A DNA stretch of 64,000 nt. Origin: Roseibacillus persicicus (GTDB taxonomy: Bacteria > Verrucomicrobiota > Verrucomicrobiia > Verrucomicrobiales > Akkermansiaceae). The notes beneath the pieces were generated by a model that was given only the letters and a program-made list of their open reading frames with translations, did not search any database and was not told where the DNA came from. Of this stretch, positions 1-9,031 are shown piece after piece. Positions within the stretch are counted from its first letter, which is position 1. Every line of letters begins with the position of its first letter. Both the position numbers and the translations under genes were made by a program. The stretch covers positions 1-64,000 of the forward strand of contig NZ_BMXI01000010.1 of assembly GCF_014651675.1 (NCBI RefSeq), written 5' to 3'.

Positions 1-224
1 TTTGGAAACTGACGTTGACGGCCGATCTGCGATTCTCAGAAAAAACACCCTAAAAGTACAGTTTGTTTTGCGTCTTTTTCGGCAACTTCATCTGGAAAAC
101 GGTCTAAACGTCCGGAAGCGTTTGGGTTTAGCTCCAAAGGAAGAAAACTTCGACCTATTCGACTCGCGTCCCTTCGTTGGACCTTCCGATGGGACCATGG
201 TCCGGGGGATAGGATTGGGTTTCG

Positions 225-1160
225 TCAATCCAGACGAAAGGTGATTGGCACGGTCACCTGGTGGGTGATGGGCTCACCTAGACTGTTTCTGGCAGGGGCG
301 AATTTCCAGCGTTTGACCGCAGCCAGTGCCGAGGAATCGAGAGCGCTGTGCCCGGAACTTCGGCTGATAGAGGCAGCGGAGACTTTTCCTGAAGGTGAAA
401 TGGTGGCGGTGATCTGGGTGGTCCCTTCCAGACCGGCTCTTTTCGCAGAGCTGGGATAGAGAGGGGCCTTCTTGCTGATAACGGTGGGGGCAGAGCTCAC
501 TTTGGAGGCGAGGGCTTTTTGTCTGCGCTCGGCGGCGGCGATTCGGTCCCGTTCCGCTTTGGCCTGTTGTTCCTTGGCTCGCTGAGCGGCCAGAGCGGCG
601 CGTTGTTTTGCTTTCCGGGCTTCTTCGACGCGTCTGGCCTCCGCCAGCTCTGCTTTTCTTTGAGCTGCTTCAGCTTCCTCTTTTTTACGCTGTTCTTCCG
701 CTTCGCGCTCCTTTTGCAGGATTTCGGCGAGACGGGCTTCTTCCTCTTCTTGGTATTCGGCGAGCAGTTCGAGGTCGAGGCTCGCCTGGTCTGTTAGAAT
801 CTGGGTTTTCAGCTGAGAGCTATCGGTGCTAATGGGCGGAGTGGGAAGGGGACTTGCGAGTTGCACTCGCTGTAGAAGCTTGGGAGGGGTCGGGTTGCGG
901 TGAGGTTTGGCGATTGGGTTGGGGGCGTCCTCCGAAAGGGCTTCGTTTGGTTTTGTGAAGGGAGTGTTGACCGCCTTAACCTCAGTGAGATTGTCAGTGA
1001 GGTTGCTGACAATTGGAAAAAGCCAGAATCCGAAGCCTAGCAAAGCAACCGTTGAGGTTGCCAGCAAAACGGAGGAAAGCCCTTGTGCTGCAACTTCGCG
1101 CGGGCGCGGGGGCGGCAGCGGAGTGGTTTCTTTGGGCAGCTGGAGGAGGCGTGGTCGCAT
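225..1160 (-). CDS. tonB: TonB-family energy transducer
   Basis: The protein would link an inner-membrane ExbB/ExbD motor to outer-membrane TonB-dependent receptors. About 311 aa from the ATG at 1160; a TTG nine bases further upstream is a less likely start. The sequence shows a proline-rich cytoplasmic N-terminus, one hydrophobic membrane segment at about residues 24-50, a long Glu/Lys/Ala/Arg-rich periplasmic stretch at about 120-225 that is probably helical, and a C-terminal TonB domain. That domain contains YPSSAKRAGLEGT, a typical domain entry, and ends with a predicted strand in VTVPITFRLD. No exbB or exbD is visible, so the motor must lie elsewhere. It is downstream of and co-directional with the large CBM6 protein, which fits glycan uptake, but that link is inferred. 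No clear Shine-Dalgarno site precedes the ATG. Confidence 0.85.
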   Translation of the reverse strand: MRPRLLQLPKETTPLPPPRPREVAAQGLSSVLLATSTVALLGFGFWLFPIVSNLTDNLTEVKAVNTPFTKPNEALSEDAPNPIAKPHRNPTPPKLLQRVQLASPLPTPPISTDSSQLKTQILTDQASLDLELLAEYQEEEEARLAEILQKEREAEEQRKKEEAEAAQRKAELAEARRVEEARKAKQRAALAAQRAKEQQAKAERDRIAAAERRQKALASKVSSAPTVISKKAPLYPSSAKRAGLEGTTQITATISPSGKVSAASISRSSGHSALDSSALAAVKRWKFAPARNSLGEPITHQVTVPITFRLD

Positions 1161-1282
1161 TTTGCACAAACAAGAACGTGACGCACCATACTTTCATTTC
1201 AAATCGGAGCAAGGAGAGTATCGGCTCCTGCTGGCTATCGGGAGGGACCGCCCCAACTGTAACTCTTCTATTGAGAGACCTC

Positions 1283-4200
1283 CTAGTGTTCCTCGACTTC
1301 AACCTTGAAGAAGGCTTTGACCAAATTCTCTCCGGGAATTCGATAGCTGACGTATTTGTATCCGGGAGGAGGCACGGGGAGACCTGCAGGATTATTTACT
1401 GGTTCCAGTGGTCCTTCCCATTCTTCGAGGTCAGGTGAGCCGAGTGGCTGGTAGACAAATTGCTTGGTCAGATAGCCGGTTTCGGTGCGCCAGCCTCCCA
1501 ACCGAATCAAAAAGGTCACCGCGCAGATGTCTTCGGGACCATCGTGAGAGATGGTTAGTCGAAGCGCTTCTCCTTCAGAGGGAACACCGTCCCAAGAGCC
1601 GAAAGCCAAGGCGAGCAGGGACTCCTCGCTGCGTGGCAAGCGGAGGGCTGATGTGCCGGGGAGGTCGTCTGTCTTAGTAAACTCAATCCAGTTGAAATTG
1701 ATTCCGTTTCCAACGGTCTCAACTCGCAGAACCTGCTCTCCGCCATTGGGGAGGGTGATGCCTGTCAGGGTGGTGGAGACCCAGTTTGAGGGGCCCCCGG
1801 TGTCGGGAATGTCGAAGGTGACAATCTCGCTGCCATTCAGCTTTAGGCGGAGGTCGCCGGGATTGGCTTCTCCCGCTGCGGTGCGAACTGTGATGTCGTA
1901 GATTCCCGCTTCGGGGGAGACCGTATATTCGACCCATTCGTTGGCATCGAACCATCCCAGACTGAAGGAGCCGTCGACGTCGCCCGAAGGCTCGATATCC
2001 ACTCCGTCACTGCGGTAGGCCCCAGTGATGTTCTGGACGTCGTTATCTTGATAGGCGACTCCCGCCCCTCCTAGATCATAGTCCTCCGCTTGAATCCGAC
2101 CAGGCAGACTCGGAGTGGTTCCGAGGAAGGGACCTTGTTCGATTGGTGAGCCTCCTTCGCCACTGGTTTCGGAGAACTCGACCCAGTTCAGATTGTAGGG
2201 ACCTCCAATATATTCCAGTCGCAGGACCGCTGAACCAGCTTCGGTAACTTCAATATTGGGGAGTCGCGCGTCCTCCCAGAGATACCAATCCGCAGTTCCT
2301 TGGACGGTGATGATTCCCAGTTCCCGATCATCTAACAAAACCCGGATCAGACCGGGCGTGATCTCTGCGCTCGCAATCCGGGCGGTGATGTCATAGCTGC
2401 CGGGAGTCACGTCCACAGTGTATTCGGTCCACTCGCTGTTCTCGATCCAACCTAGCGAGAAGCCGTCCTCAATATCGTTGGAACGTTCGATGTCGACCCC
2501 GCTGTCGCGATAGGATCCACCGATATTTTCCGGATCCAAGTCGAAGAATGCTTCCCCGGCAGGACCATCATCAAAGTTCTCCGCCTCCACGCGTCCGGGA
2601 AGGTTGGCGGCAGTGCCGTTGTAGGGTCCTTGGGTCGTGCTGGAACCGCCCCCACTCCCAGCGCCACCACCGTTGCCGCCATCCGTGGTGCCGGGTTCGC
2701 GGAATTCAATCCAGTTCAAGTTGTAGGATGCTCCCGAAATCTCAAGGCGCAAAACGCCCGGTCCGGTGCCGTCGATTGTGACAGAGGGGAGGACAAACTC
2801 TTGCCAATTATACCAACCACCAGTGCTCTTAATATCGATTGTCCCTAACAGGTCACCATCCAGCAGGACTCGCAAGGAACCGGGTGAACCAAACTCACTG
2901 GCCGCACGGGCGACAATATCCCAAGTGCCTGGAGTCAAAGTGACAGAGTAGTGCAACCACTCGCCATCCTCGGCCCATCCAAGGCTGGGGGTGTTGTCGG
3001 TATCGAGTGAGGGCTCGAGGTCCACTCCCGTGTCGCGGTAGTCGCCTCCGATATTATTACTATCCACATCGTAGTAAGACACTCCGGCCCCACCGGTGTC
3101 GAAGTGCTCGGCCTGAATGAGAGTCGGTAGCAATGGTGCCACTCCACCGTAGGCCAGGCTGGGCTCGACGACATCGCTTTCCACGGTCCAAGTAAAGCTT
3201 CGCGAGGAAGTCAATGAGCCGTCGCTGACCGTCACAGTCACAGTCGAAACTCCCGCACTCAGAGCAGCCCCGGAGATGACTCCTGATTGCGGCGCGAGGT
3301 TGATGCCGGTAGGGAGACCGGAGGCGCTATAGCTGAGCTGGTCGCCATCGGGGTCGGTTCCATTCAAGTTCAGGGTCACCGTTTCGCCGACCTCACTGGT
3401 CAAGTCATTGACCCGTGCCAAGCTTGGCCCGTTATTGGCCGCTCCCTCGATCGTCCAGACAAAGTTCTCGGAGACAAACGACCAGCCATCACTGACCGAG
3501 AGGGTCACGTTGAAGACTCCGCCAACATTCGAAGTCGTTCCGGTAATGCGGCCGGTGTTGGAGTTCAATGAAAGTCCGGTCGGCAGATTGTTGGCCGAGA
3601 AGGCAAGAGCGTTCCCATGCGGATCACTCGCCGAGAGTTGCAGGTTGACGGGGGAGGACGCATTGGTCGTGAGGTTGCCGGGATTGGTCAAAACCGGAGC
3701 AGAGGTGTCGCCTTCGACCAAAGTTAGAAACTGGTTGGCTTGCACATTGAAGGCGGTATCGACTGTTCCTGATGGCCAGCGCACAACTAGTTTTGAGGCA
3801 ACCGCATTGTTCCCCATGCCAAAGCGTTGCGAGAACGAGTTGGTGATTCCATAGCCTTCACCTGTCCTTACTTCCCGCAATTGAACACCCCAAGGACCGT
3901 GTAGCTCCAGCCAGGCACCGGAGGCGAGCCGGTTACTGGTGCGGCCTTTCAAGGTGATAGAAAGAAAGCCATTTCCATTCGGTTCGGAAAGAAACAGTTT
4001 GTCGGGGCGGGAGGAGACAGGCGTGTTGTAGAGGTTCGCATATCCCGCGTAGATGTCAGGAAAGCCGTCGCGATTGAGGTCGCCAACTGCGGCAGACTCG
4101 ATCGCAGTGGAGGTGAAGGGGTTGGAAATTTGAGTGAAAGTGCCATCGCGATTGTTCATCCAAATCCCGTGCTGAGCTCCAGTGAGCAAAAGGTCGGTCC

Positions 4201-6940
4201 AGCCGTCGTTGTTGAAGTCGCGAAAGATGGACTGAATCACATTCCACGTCACATCGATACCGCTGGCACTAGTGATGTCGGTAAAGGTCCCGTCACCATT
4301 ATTGCGCATCAAGCGGCTGGCTTCTCCGTGATTGCCGATGAAGCAATCCAGGTCTCCGTCGTTGTCGATGTCGGCAAAGTCCGCGGTCCAACTTTGGGCC
4401 CCGTCTGCCAGGCCGGCTTCCGCTGCGACCTCGGTATAGGTGCCATCTCCGTTGTTTCGGAACAATTGGTTGATGCGGCGTGGGTCGCTGCTGCTCGTGA
4501 CCCCTCCACGGCATTTTGAGATATAGAGATCGATGTCGCCATCGCCATCGTAGTCGGTCCACACGTTGCCGTAGTTGCCAGAATTGTCGCTGGCGGGAGT
4601 GGTCGTGGTGTCGATGAGGCTGGCGTCGTGCACCAACCCTCCATTGCCGGTATTCCTGAAAGGGGGATTGAGGCCGACATCGTGGCAGGGGAAGAGGTCG
4701 AGCCAGCCGTCGCCATTGATATCCGCGAAGCTCACCGCTTGCAGGAACACTTTCGGGCTATCCAAGGTGCTGGAGGAAAAGGACGTTCCCGAGCCATTGG
4801 CCCGTTGGTAATGGAGTCCATCAAAGTAGCCCCCTGAGATGAGATCAGGGTAGCCATTGTTGTCGGTGTCCCCGATGGCGAGTCCCCATTGATTGGTGTT
4901 GCTCGGGGTCCCGAGCGACAGGGGGGTGAAGCTGCCGTCAGCATTCTGGTAGTCCACGAAAAGGTTTCTAGCTCGCCGGAAGCGTATAATGTCGTCCCTC
5001 CCATCCTGATTCATATCCACAACTCCCATGGCCACTCCGCTGTATGAAGTGGGGTCGGCCAAGCGGGATGAACTATCCGTAAAGGTGATGGAATTGGAGG
5101 TGACGGCGGCAGTAACTACGACGCGAATTGTGGCCGTCTGCGATGCTGCTCCGGTGCTATCGATGATTTGGTAAGTGAATTGATCACTACCAATGAAACC
5201 GGGGTCAGGCGTGTAGGTCACCCGTCCGTTGTTGCTCCACACGGTCGTCCCGTGTGCGGGAGCGCTGTCCTGGAGGAGGGAAAAGCTGTCTCTATCAACA
5301 TCGTTGTCGTTGGAAAAGGCGTTGATGGTTACCGCAATGCCAGAGCGGGTCAGGCCCTCATCATCATTGGCCAGCGGGGGATTGGAGTTTCCACTTCCAG
5401 GTTCAGAGAGAGTCATGATCCATTGGTTGAGAGTATCAACCGCGGTCTGGTCAATGACGTTGCGGCCAATGGGGGGCATCTTGTGAACGTCAGTGGTATT
5501 CATCCGGCGGTGAAGGATGCTGGTCTCCGGATTTTGGGGCGTGATGACATGTGCGCCGCTGATCCCGAGGTCGTAGAGAAGTTCACCATTGATGAGATTG
5601 GTATTCTCCAGGGTGGTCGCGAAGCGGAGGTCGAAACTGGTGTTCAGGCCCCCGGCGGGATTGTGGCAATTCGAGCAGTTGGCTGCCAAGTAGGAGCGCA
5701 TACGGAGTTCGAGGGACGCGGTCGCATCATCAACAGCGACCGCCGCCGGGTAGCTGGAGGCGGCCTCCAGAGAAGTAGTAAAGAGTCCCTCCGCGTCCCA
5801 AGCGCTCAGTTGATTGCTGGGAGAGCTTTCACCGGGATAGGTGAGATTGCCATTGAGTTGCCAGGTGTTGATTCCAAGAAAGATGCCCGCACCCCAGTTG
5901 TGGCAAGAGCGACAGTCCTGACGCCCGGGGTAGTCCCAGGTCTGGTTGCGGATGGTGCCGTCGGCGTTGGTGATACTGATGGTGTCGCTCGCTCCATCGG
6001 GCAAGAGGTCGGCATCACTTCCGTCCGCCCGCCAGCGATAGGAGACTCCGTAGAAATCACCATTCCCAATCGCGACCAGGAAACGAGTCTCCAAGCGTCG
6101 AACTTGGGCGGAGTCATTGTCGTTGATGGGGAGTTCGAAGTGCTTCACGGCAACCGTTCCCACAGGAAAGGTCCAAGGCTCGTCAGCATTGAAAACCACC
6201 TTTTCACCTGCGGAGTCGCGGGTTCCGTCGGAAGGAATGGCAATCCAACGCTTCTTACGAGCGCCATCGGACCACAGAGGAGAGTTCACGTCGTAAGGGA
6301 TGAGTCCGGGGGCGGCCGTCAACCTTGCCAAGTTGGAAAACGCGCCAGTGGCAGAAAGGGTGGCCGGTGGCTGAGCTCCTCCGTTGGTCGGATCGCTCGC
6401 GGGAAGGACACCGTTTAGATAGGCGCCAATGCTGGCAGTAAGAGTCGAAGTGGGAGCGGTGTAGTCCACGGTAAGGGTGACGGACTGCACCGCGTTGTCG
6501 TTTCCTGTATCGTTGTAATCCTCCGTGAACCGCAGGGTAAAAAGACCTGCCGCGTTCCCTGACAATCCGCTGGGAGTTAAATTTCCGGTGTCCCAAGAGC
6601 CCGCGCTGTTTGGAAAGCTCAGGTTGGTTCCGAAGTCCCAACTGGCCGTGTTTCCAGCAGGGTCGGTGACGCTGAGGTCGATCTCGCTTCGATAGCTGGG
6701 AGCCACTGCGCTACCGTTTGCGCGCAGTGTAATGGAATTGATCGTAGATGCCGTGGGTATTTCCGACGAGGTATCGAACTGAATCTGGAGAGTGGTCTGA
6801 CCGTCGGAATACCAGGGAGATGTCGAGTTCCCATCGGCATCGCCACTGACCGAAGTGGGCACGGTAAAGGTAGAGATCTCGGCTACAGCGCTAGCTGCCA
6901 GCACAAAGCTCGCGAAAAATTTAAAACAAAAGCGGAACAT
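1283..6940 (-). CDS. Secreted multidomain protein: diheme cytochrome-like, FG-GAP/UnbV, Ig-like and three CBM6 domains
   Basis: A 1885-aa exported protein, starting at the ATG at 6940 so that it begins MFRFCFKFF and a signal peptide. Domain order, approximate residues: P-domain-like beta region 25-165; a module like SO2930-type diheme cytochromes at 167-513 with two heme motifs, CRSCH (343-347) and CSNCH (422-426); a cadherin-like repeat 522-615; FG-GAP/VCBS repeats rich in DxDxDG-type calcium loops 620-983; an ASPIC/UnbV domain 993-1073; two putative Ig (He_PIG-like) domains 1080-1257; and three CBM6-like carbohydrate-binding domains at about 1267-1412, 1440-1592 and 1607-1754. Each CBM6-like domain begins with an (I/V)(Q/E)AE motif and ends with NWIEF or NWVEF. 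The last ~130 residues are unassigned. No catalytic glycosidase domain is seen. The protein may bind sulfated or other polysaccharide at the cell surface while carrying two c-type hemes; the role is unknown. Confidence 0.85.
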   Translation of the reverse strand: MFRFCFKFFASFVLAASAVAEISTFTVPTSVSGDADGNSTSPWYSDGQTTLQIQFDTSSEIPTASTINSITLRANGSAVAPSYRSEIDLSVTDPAGNTASWDFGTNLSFPNSAGSWDTGNLTPSGLSGNAAGLFTLRFTEDYNDTGNDNAVQSVTLTVDYTAPTSTLTASIGAYLNGVLPASDPTNGGAQPPATLSATGAFSNLARLTAAPGLIPYDVNSPLWSDGARKKRWIAIPSDGTRDSAGEKVVFNADEPWTFPVGTVAVKHFELPINDNDSAQVRRLETRFLVAIGNGDFYGVSYRWRADGSDADLLPDGASDTISITNADGTIRNQTWDYPGRQDCRSCHNWGAGIFLGINTWQLNGNLTYPGESSPSNQLSAWDAEGLFTTSLEAASSYPAAVAVDDATASLELRMRSYLAANCSNCHNPAGGLNTSFDLRFATTLENTNLINGELLYDLGISGAHVITPQNPETSILHRRMNTTDVHKMPPIGRNVIDQTAVDTLNQWIMTLSEPGSGNSNPPLANDDEGLTRSGIAVTINAFSNDNDVDRDSFSLLQDSAPAHGTTVWSNNGRVTYTPDPGFIGSDQFTYQIIDSTGAASQTATIRVVVTAAVTSNSITFTDSSSRLADPTSYSGVAMGVVDMNQDGRDDIIRFRRARNLFVDYQNADGSFTPLSLGTPSNTNQWGLAIGDTDNNGYPDLISGGYFDGLHYQRANGSGTSFSSSTLDSPKVFLQAVSFADINGDGWLDLFPCHDVGLNPPFRNTGNGGLVHDASLIDTTTTPASDNSGNYGNVWTDYDGDGDIDLYISKCRGGVTSSSDPRRINQLFRNNGDGTYTEVAAEAGLADGAQSWTADFADIDNDGDLDCFIGNHGEASRLMRNNGDGTFTDITSASGIDVTWNVIQSIFRDFNNDGWTDLLLTGAQHGIWMNNRDGTFTQISNPFTSTAIESAAVGDLNRDGFPDIYAGYANLYNTPVSSRPDKLFLSEPNGNGFLSITLKGRTSNRLASGAWLELHGPWGVQLREVRTGEGYGITNSFSQRFGMGNNAVASKLVVRWPSGTVDTAFNVQANQFLTLVEGDTSAPVLTNPGNLTTNASSPVNLQLSASDPHGNALAFSANNLPTGLSLNSNTGRITGTTSNVGGVFNVTLSVSDGWSFVSENFVWTIEGAANNGPSLARVNDLTSEVGETVTLNLNGTDPDGDQLSYSASGLPTGINLAPQSGVISGAALSAGVSTVTVTVSDGSLTSSRSFTWTVESDVVEPSLAYGGVAPLLPTLIQAEHFDTGGAGVSYYDVDSNNIGGDYRDTGVDLEPSLDTDNTPSLGWAEDGEWLHYSVTLTPGTWDIVARAASEFGSPGSLRVLLDGDLLGTIDIKSTGGWYNWQEFVLPSVTIDGTGPGVLRLEISGASYNLNWIEFREPGTTDGGNGGGAGSGGGSSTTQGPYNGTAANLPGRVEAENFDDGPAGEAFFDLDPENIGGSYRDSGVDIERSNDIEDGFSLGWIENSEWTEYTVDVTPGSYDITARIASAEITPGLIRVLLDDRELGIITVQGTADWYLWEDARLPNIEVTEAGSAVLRLEYIGGPYNLNWVEFSETSGEGGSPIEQGPFLGTTPSLPGRIQAEDYDLGGAGVAYQDNDVQNITGAYRSDGVDIEPSGDVDGSFSLGWFDANEWVEYTVSPEAGIYDITVRTAAGEANPGDLRLKLNGSEIVTFDIPDTGGPSNWVSTTLTGITLPNGGEQVLRVETVGNGINFNWIEFTKTDDLPGTSALRLPRSEESLLALAFGSWDGVPSEGEALRLTISHDGPEDICAVTFLIRLGGWRTETGYLTKQFVYQPLGSPDLEEWEGPLEPVNNPAGLPVPPPGYKYVSYRIPGENLVKAFFKVEVEEH

Positions 6941-7549
6941 GCTTGGAACAGGGTGGACTTGGTGCAAGTCTCTCGCGCAATGGAAAATCAAGGCTTGCGG
7001 GCAACTTTTATAAAAATTTAGTTCTGTTAACAACTAATTTTTAAAGAAAATCGACTAGTTCCGACGCGATTTATTAATAATTTGTGTGTTTTCAGGCGAT
7101 TTGGTGCAAAACTTCAGGTTTTGCATTAAGTTGCAGGGGTGTAGGTTTCAGGAGGCTAGTCCAAACGCCCCCGGCAAAGTTGGGGTTCCGCACAGAAAGG
7201 CGCTTCGGATCATCCTTCAATCTCCCGCTCCAAGCGGAACGACCTTCCTTTCAGCTGATTTCCAAAAATCCCCAGCTCAGTCGGAATTGGGCTGTCCAGC
7301 GGGGGAGCGTTTCCATCCCCGGATGCGACCCGATCCTTTGGCAAAGAGTGTAGTAGGCAAGCTGCGCTTTTGAATTGAGGCTCGAACGCACCGGAGAAAG
7401 GTTTTCCAATGCCCCAATCCCGGAGGCTGCAGCTAACCCAAGTCCCCATCACGGCTCATAGCGGTGAAAGGGTGGAGCAATTTTCCCGATTCAACCCAAG
7501 CCAACCTCAAGAAATTCGTTGATGGCGTCCGAGCTGACTTAGCACGCCT
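6941..7549. other. Intergenic region without a recognisable gene
   Basis: This stretch lies between the start of the large CBM6 protein and the end of the DUF1501 gene. It must hold the promoter for the former. Short open frames occur on both strands, but none has a recognisable protein, a ribosome-binding site or convincing codon use. No strong terminator with a T-run was found after the DUF1501 stop. Confidence 0.5.
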
Positions 7550-9031
7550 CTAGGTCAGAATCTGCTTCACGACCTTGCCGTGGACATCGGTCAGTCGGAA
7601 ACGGCGGCCTTGGTATTTGTGGGTGAGCTGAGTGTGGTCGACGCCGAGCAGGTGGAGTATGGTCGCTTGCAGGTCGTGGACATGGACCGCATCGGGATGG
7701 TAGTGATGCTTGTCTGGAGAAATAGGAACGCCTCCCGCATCGACGATATTGTAGCCGTAGGGATCCGTTTTCCCAAAGGTCAGACCCGGTTTGACCCCAC
7801 CGCCAGCCAGCCACATGGTGAAGCAGCGGGGATGGTGGTCGCGACCGTAATCCGTGGCGGTTAGAGTGCCTTGGGAATAGGCCGTCCGACCGAACTCGCC
7901 ACCCCAAACGACCAGAGTGTCTTCCAACAGCCCGCGCTGTTTGAGGTCTTTGATTAAGGCTGCAGAGGCTTGGTCAACTTCTTGAGCCTGATTGCGAATC
8001 CCTTTCGGGAGACCGCCGTGGTGGTCCCAGCCCTGGTGATAGAGTTGGATAAAGCGGGTCCCTTTTTCGGCCAGGCGACGGGCTAACAAGCAGTTGGCGG
8101 CAAAGGTTCCTGGCTTGCGGCTATCTTCACCGTAGAGCTCGAAGGTGCTGTCTGGTTCGTCGGAAAGGTCGGTGGTATCTGGCACGCTGGTTTGCATGCG
8201 ATAGGCCATCTCGTATTGAGCAATGCGGGATTCAATCTCGGGATCGATCTCGCGTTCGAATTGCTGGCGATTCAGCTTGTTGAGCGCATCGAGAGTTGAG
8301 CGCCTGCTGGTTCGACAGATGCCTTCGGGATTGGAGAGATAGAGGACGGGATCTTTGCCTGAACGGAACTGCACTCCCTGGTGTTTGGAATCGAGAAACC
8401 CCGAGCCCCACAAGCGGGAATAGAGAGGCTGACCTCCTTGGCCGGCGGACACCAGAACGATGAAGGAAGGCAGATTTTCGTTCAGCGAACCAAGCCCGTA
8501 AGAAATCCAGGAGCCAAAGGAAGGGCGCCCGGCAATCTGGGATCCGGTTTGGAAAAAAGTGATGGCGGGATCATGGTTGATGGCCTCGGTATACATCGAC
8601 TTCACGATACAAATGTCGTCCGCGATTTCGCGATGATAGGGGAGAAGTTCGCTGAACTCGGCACCGCTCTGACCATACTTGCCAAAAGAGAAATGGGACC
8701 CTGCCAGAGGAAGTGAGGACTGCATGGCCGACATCCCTGTGAGGCGCTGGCCGGCCCGGACCTCGGAGGGCAACTGCTGGCCGTTCATCTCGCGTAAGAG
8801 GGGTTTGTCGTCGAACAAGTCGTGTTGCGCCGGTCCTCCGGACTGGAAGAGGTAGATCACGCGTTTGGCCTTGGGGGCGAGGTCGGCCAACCCACTGGGA
8901 ATCTCCTTGCCGGCCCCGAGGGAGTTTTGAAGGAGACTGGATAGCGCGATCCCTCCTACTCCTGCCGCGCTGGATTTGAAAAAATGGCGGCGGTTGATGC
9001 CCAGAAAGTCGTCAATGGTGGGAGTATTCAT
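7550..9031 (-). CDS. DUF1501 sulfatase-fold protein, Tat-exported
   Basis: 493 aa. The start is set at the ATG at 9031, which overlaps the upstream stop as ATGA and implies translational coupling. The N-terminus NRRHFFKSSAAG followed by a hydrophobic run is a twin-arginine signal, so export is as a folded protein. DUF1501 proteins share the alkaline-phosphatase/sulfatase fold and are very abundant in Planctomycetes and Verrucomicrobia, nearly always paired with a DUF1549/DUF1553 cytochrome gene, exactly as here. Visible family features include FQSGGPAQHDLFD near the N-terminus, SWISYGLGS in the middle, and VVWGGEFGRTAYSQG followed by YGRDHHPRCFTMW and GG near the C-terminus. The biochemical activity of the family is not established. 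The context suggests a role in degrading an extracellular sulfated polymer. Confidence 0.9.
   Translation of the reverse strand: MNTPTIDDFLGINRRHFFKSSAAGVGGIALSSLLQNSLGAGKEIPSGLADLAPKAKRVIYLFQSGGPAQHDLFDDKPLLREMNGQQLPSEVRAGQRLTGMSAMQSSLPLAGSHFSFGKYGQSGAEFSELLPYHREIADDICIVKSMYTEAINHDPAITFFQTGSQIAGRPSFGSWISYGLGSLNENLPSFIVLVSAGQGGQPLYSRLWGSGFLDSKHQGVQFRSGKDPVLYLSNPEGICRTSRRSTLDALNKLNRQQFEREIDPEIESRIAQYEMAYRMQTSVPDTTDLSDEPDSTFELYGEDSRKPGTFAANCLLARRLAEKGTRFIQLYHQGWDHHGGLPKGIRNQAQEVDQASAALIKDLKQRGLLEDTLVVWGGEFGRTAYSQGTLTATDYGRDHHPRCFTMWLAGGGVKPGLTFGKTDPYGYNIVDAGGVPISPDKHHYHPDAVHVHDLQATILHLLGVDHTQLTHKYQGRRFRLTDVHGKVVKQILT

Noticed and set aside
192-203. 12-bp perfect palindrome GGACCATGGTCC after tonB
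   Set aside because: No loop and no T-run, so not a terminator; a chance palindrome or an unassigned protein site.
2-244. 80-codon plus-strand frame at the left edge
   Set aside because: It begins with TTG, has AT-rich irregular codons, resembles no protein and runs 20 bp into the tonB 3' end. It could be the tail of a gene outside the window but cannot be supported.
5168-6418. 416-codon plus-strand frame
   Set aside because: It is antisense to the diheme/FG-GAP gene; it reflects high GC third positions and resembles no protein.
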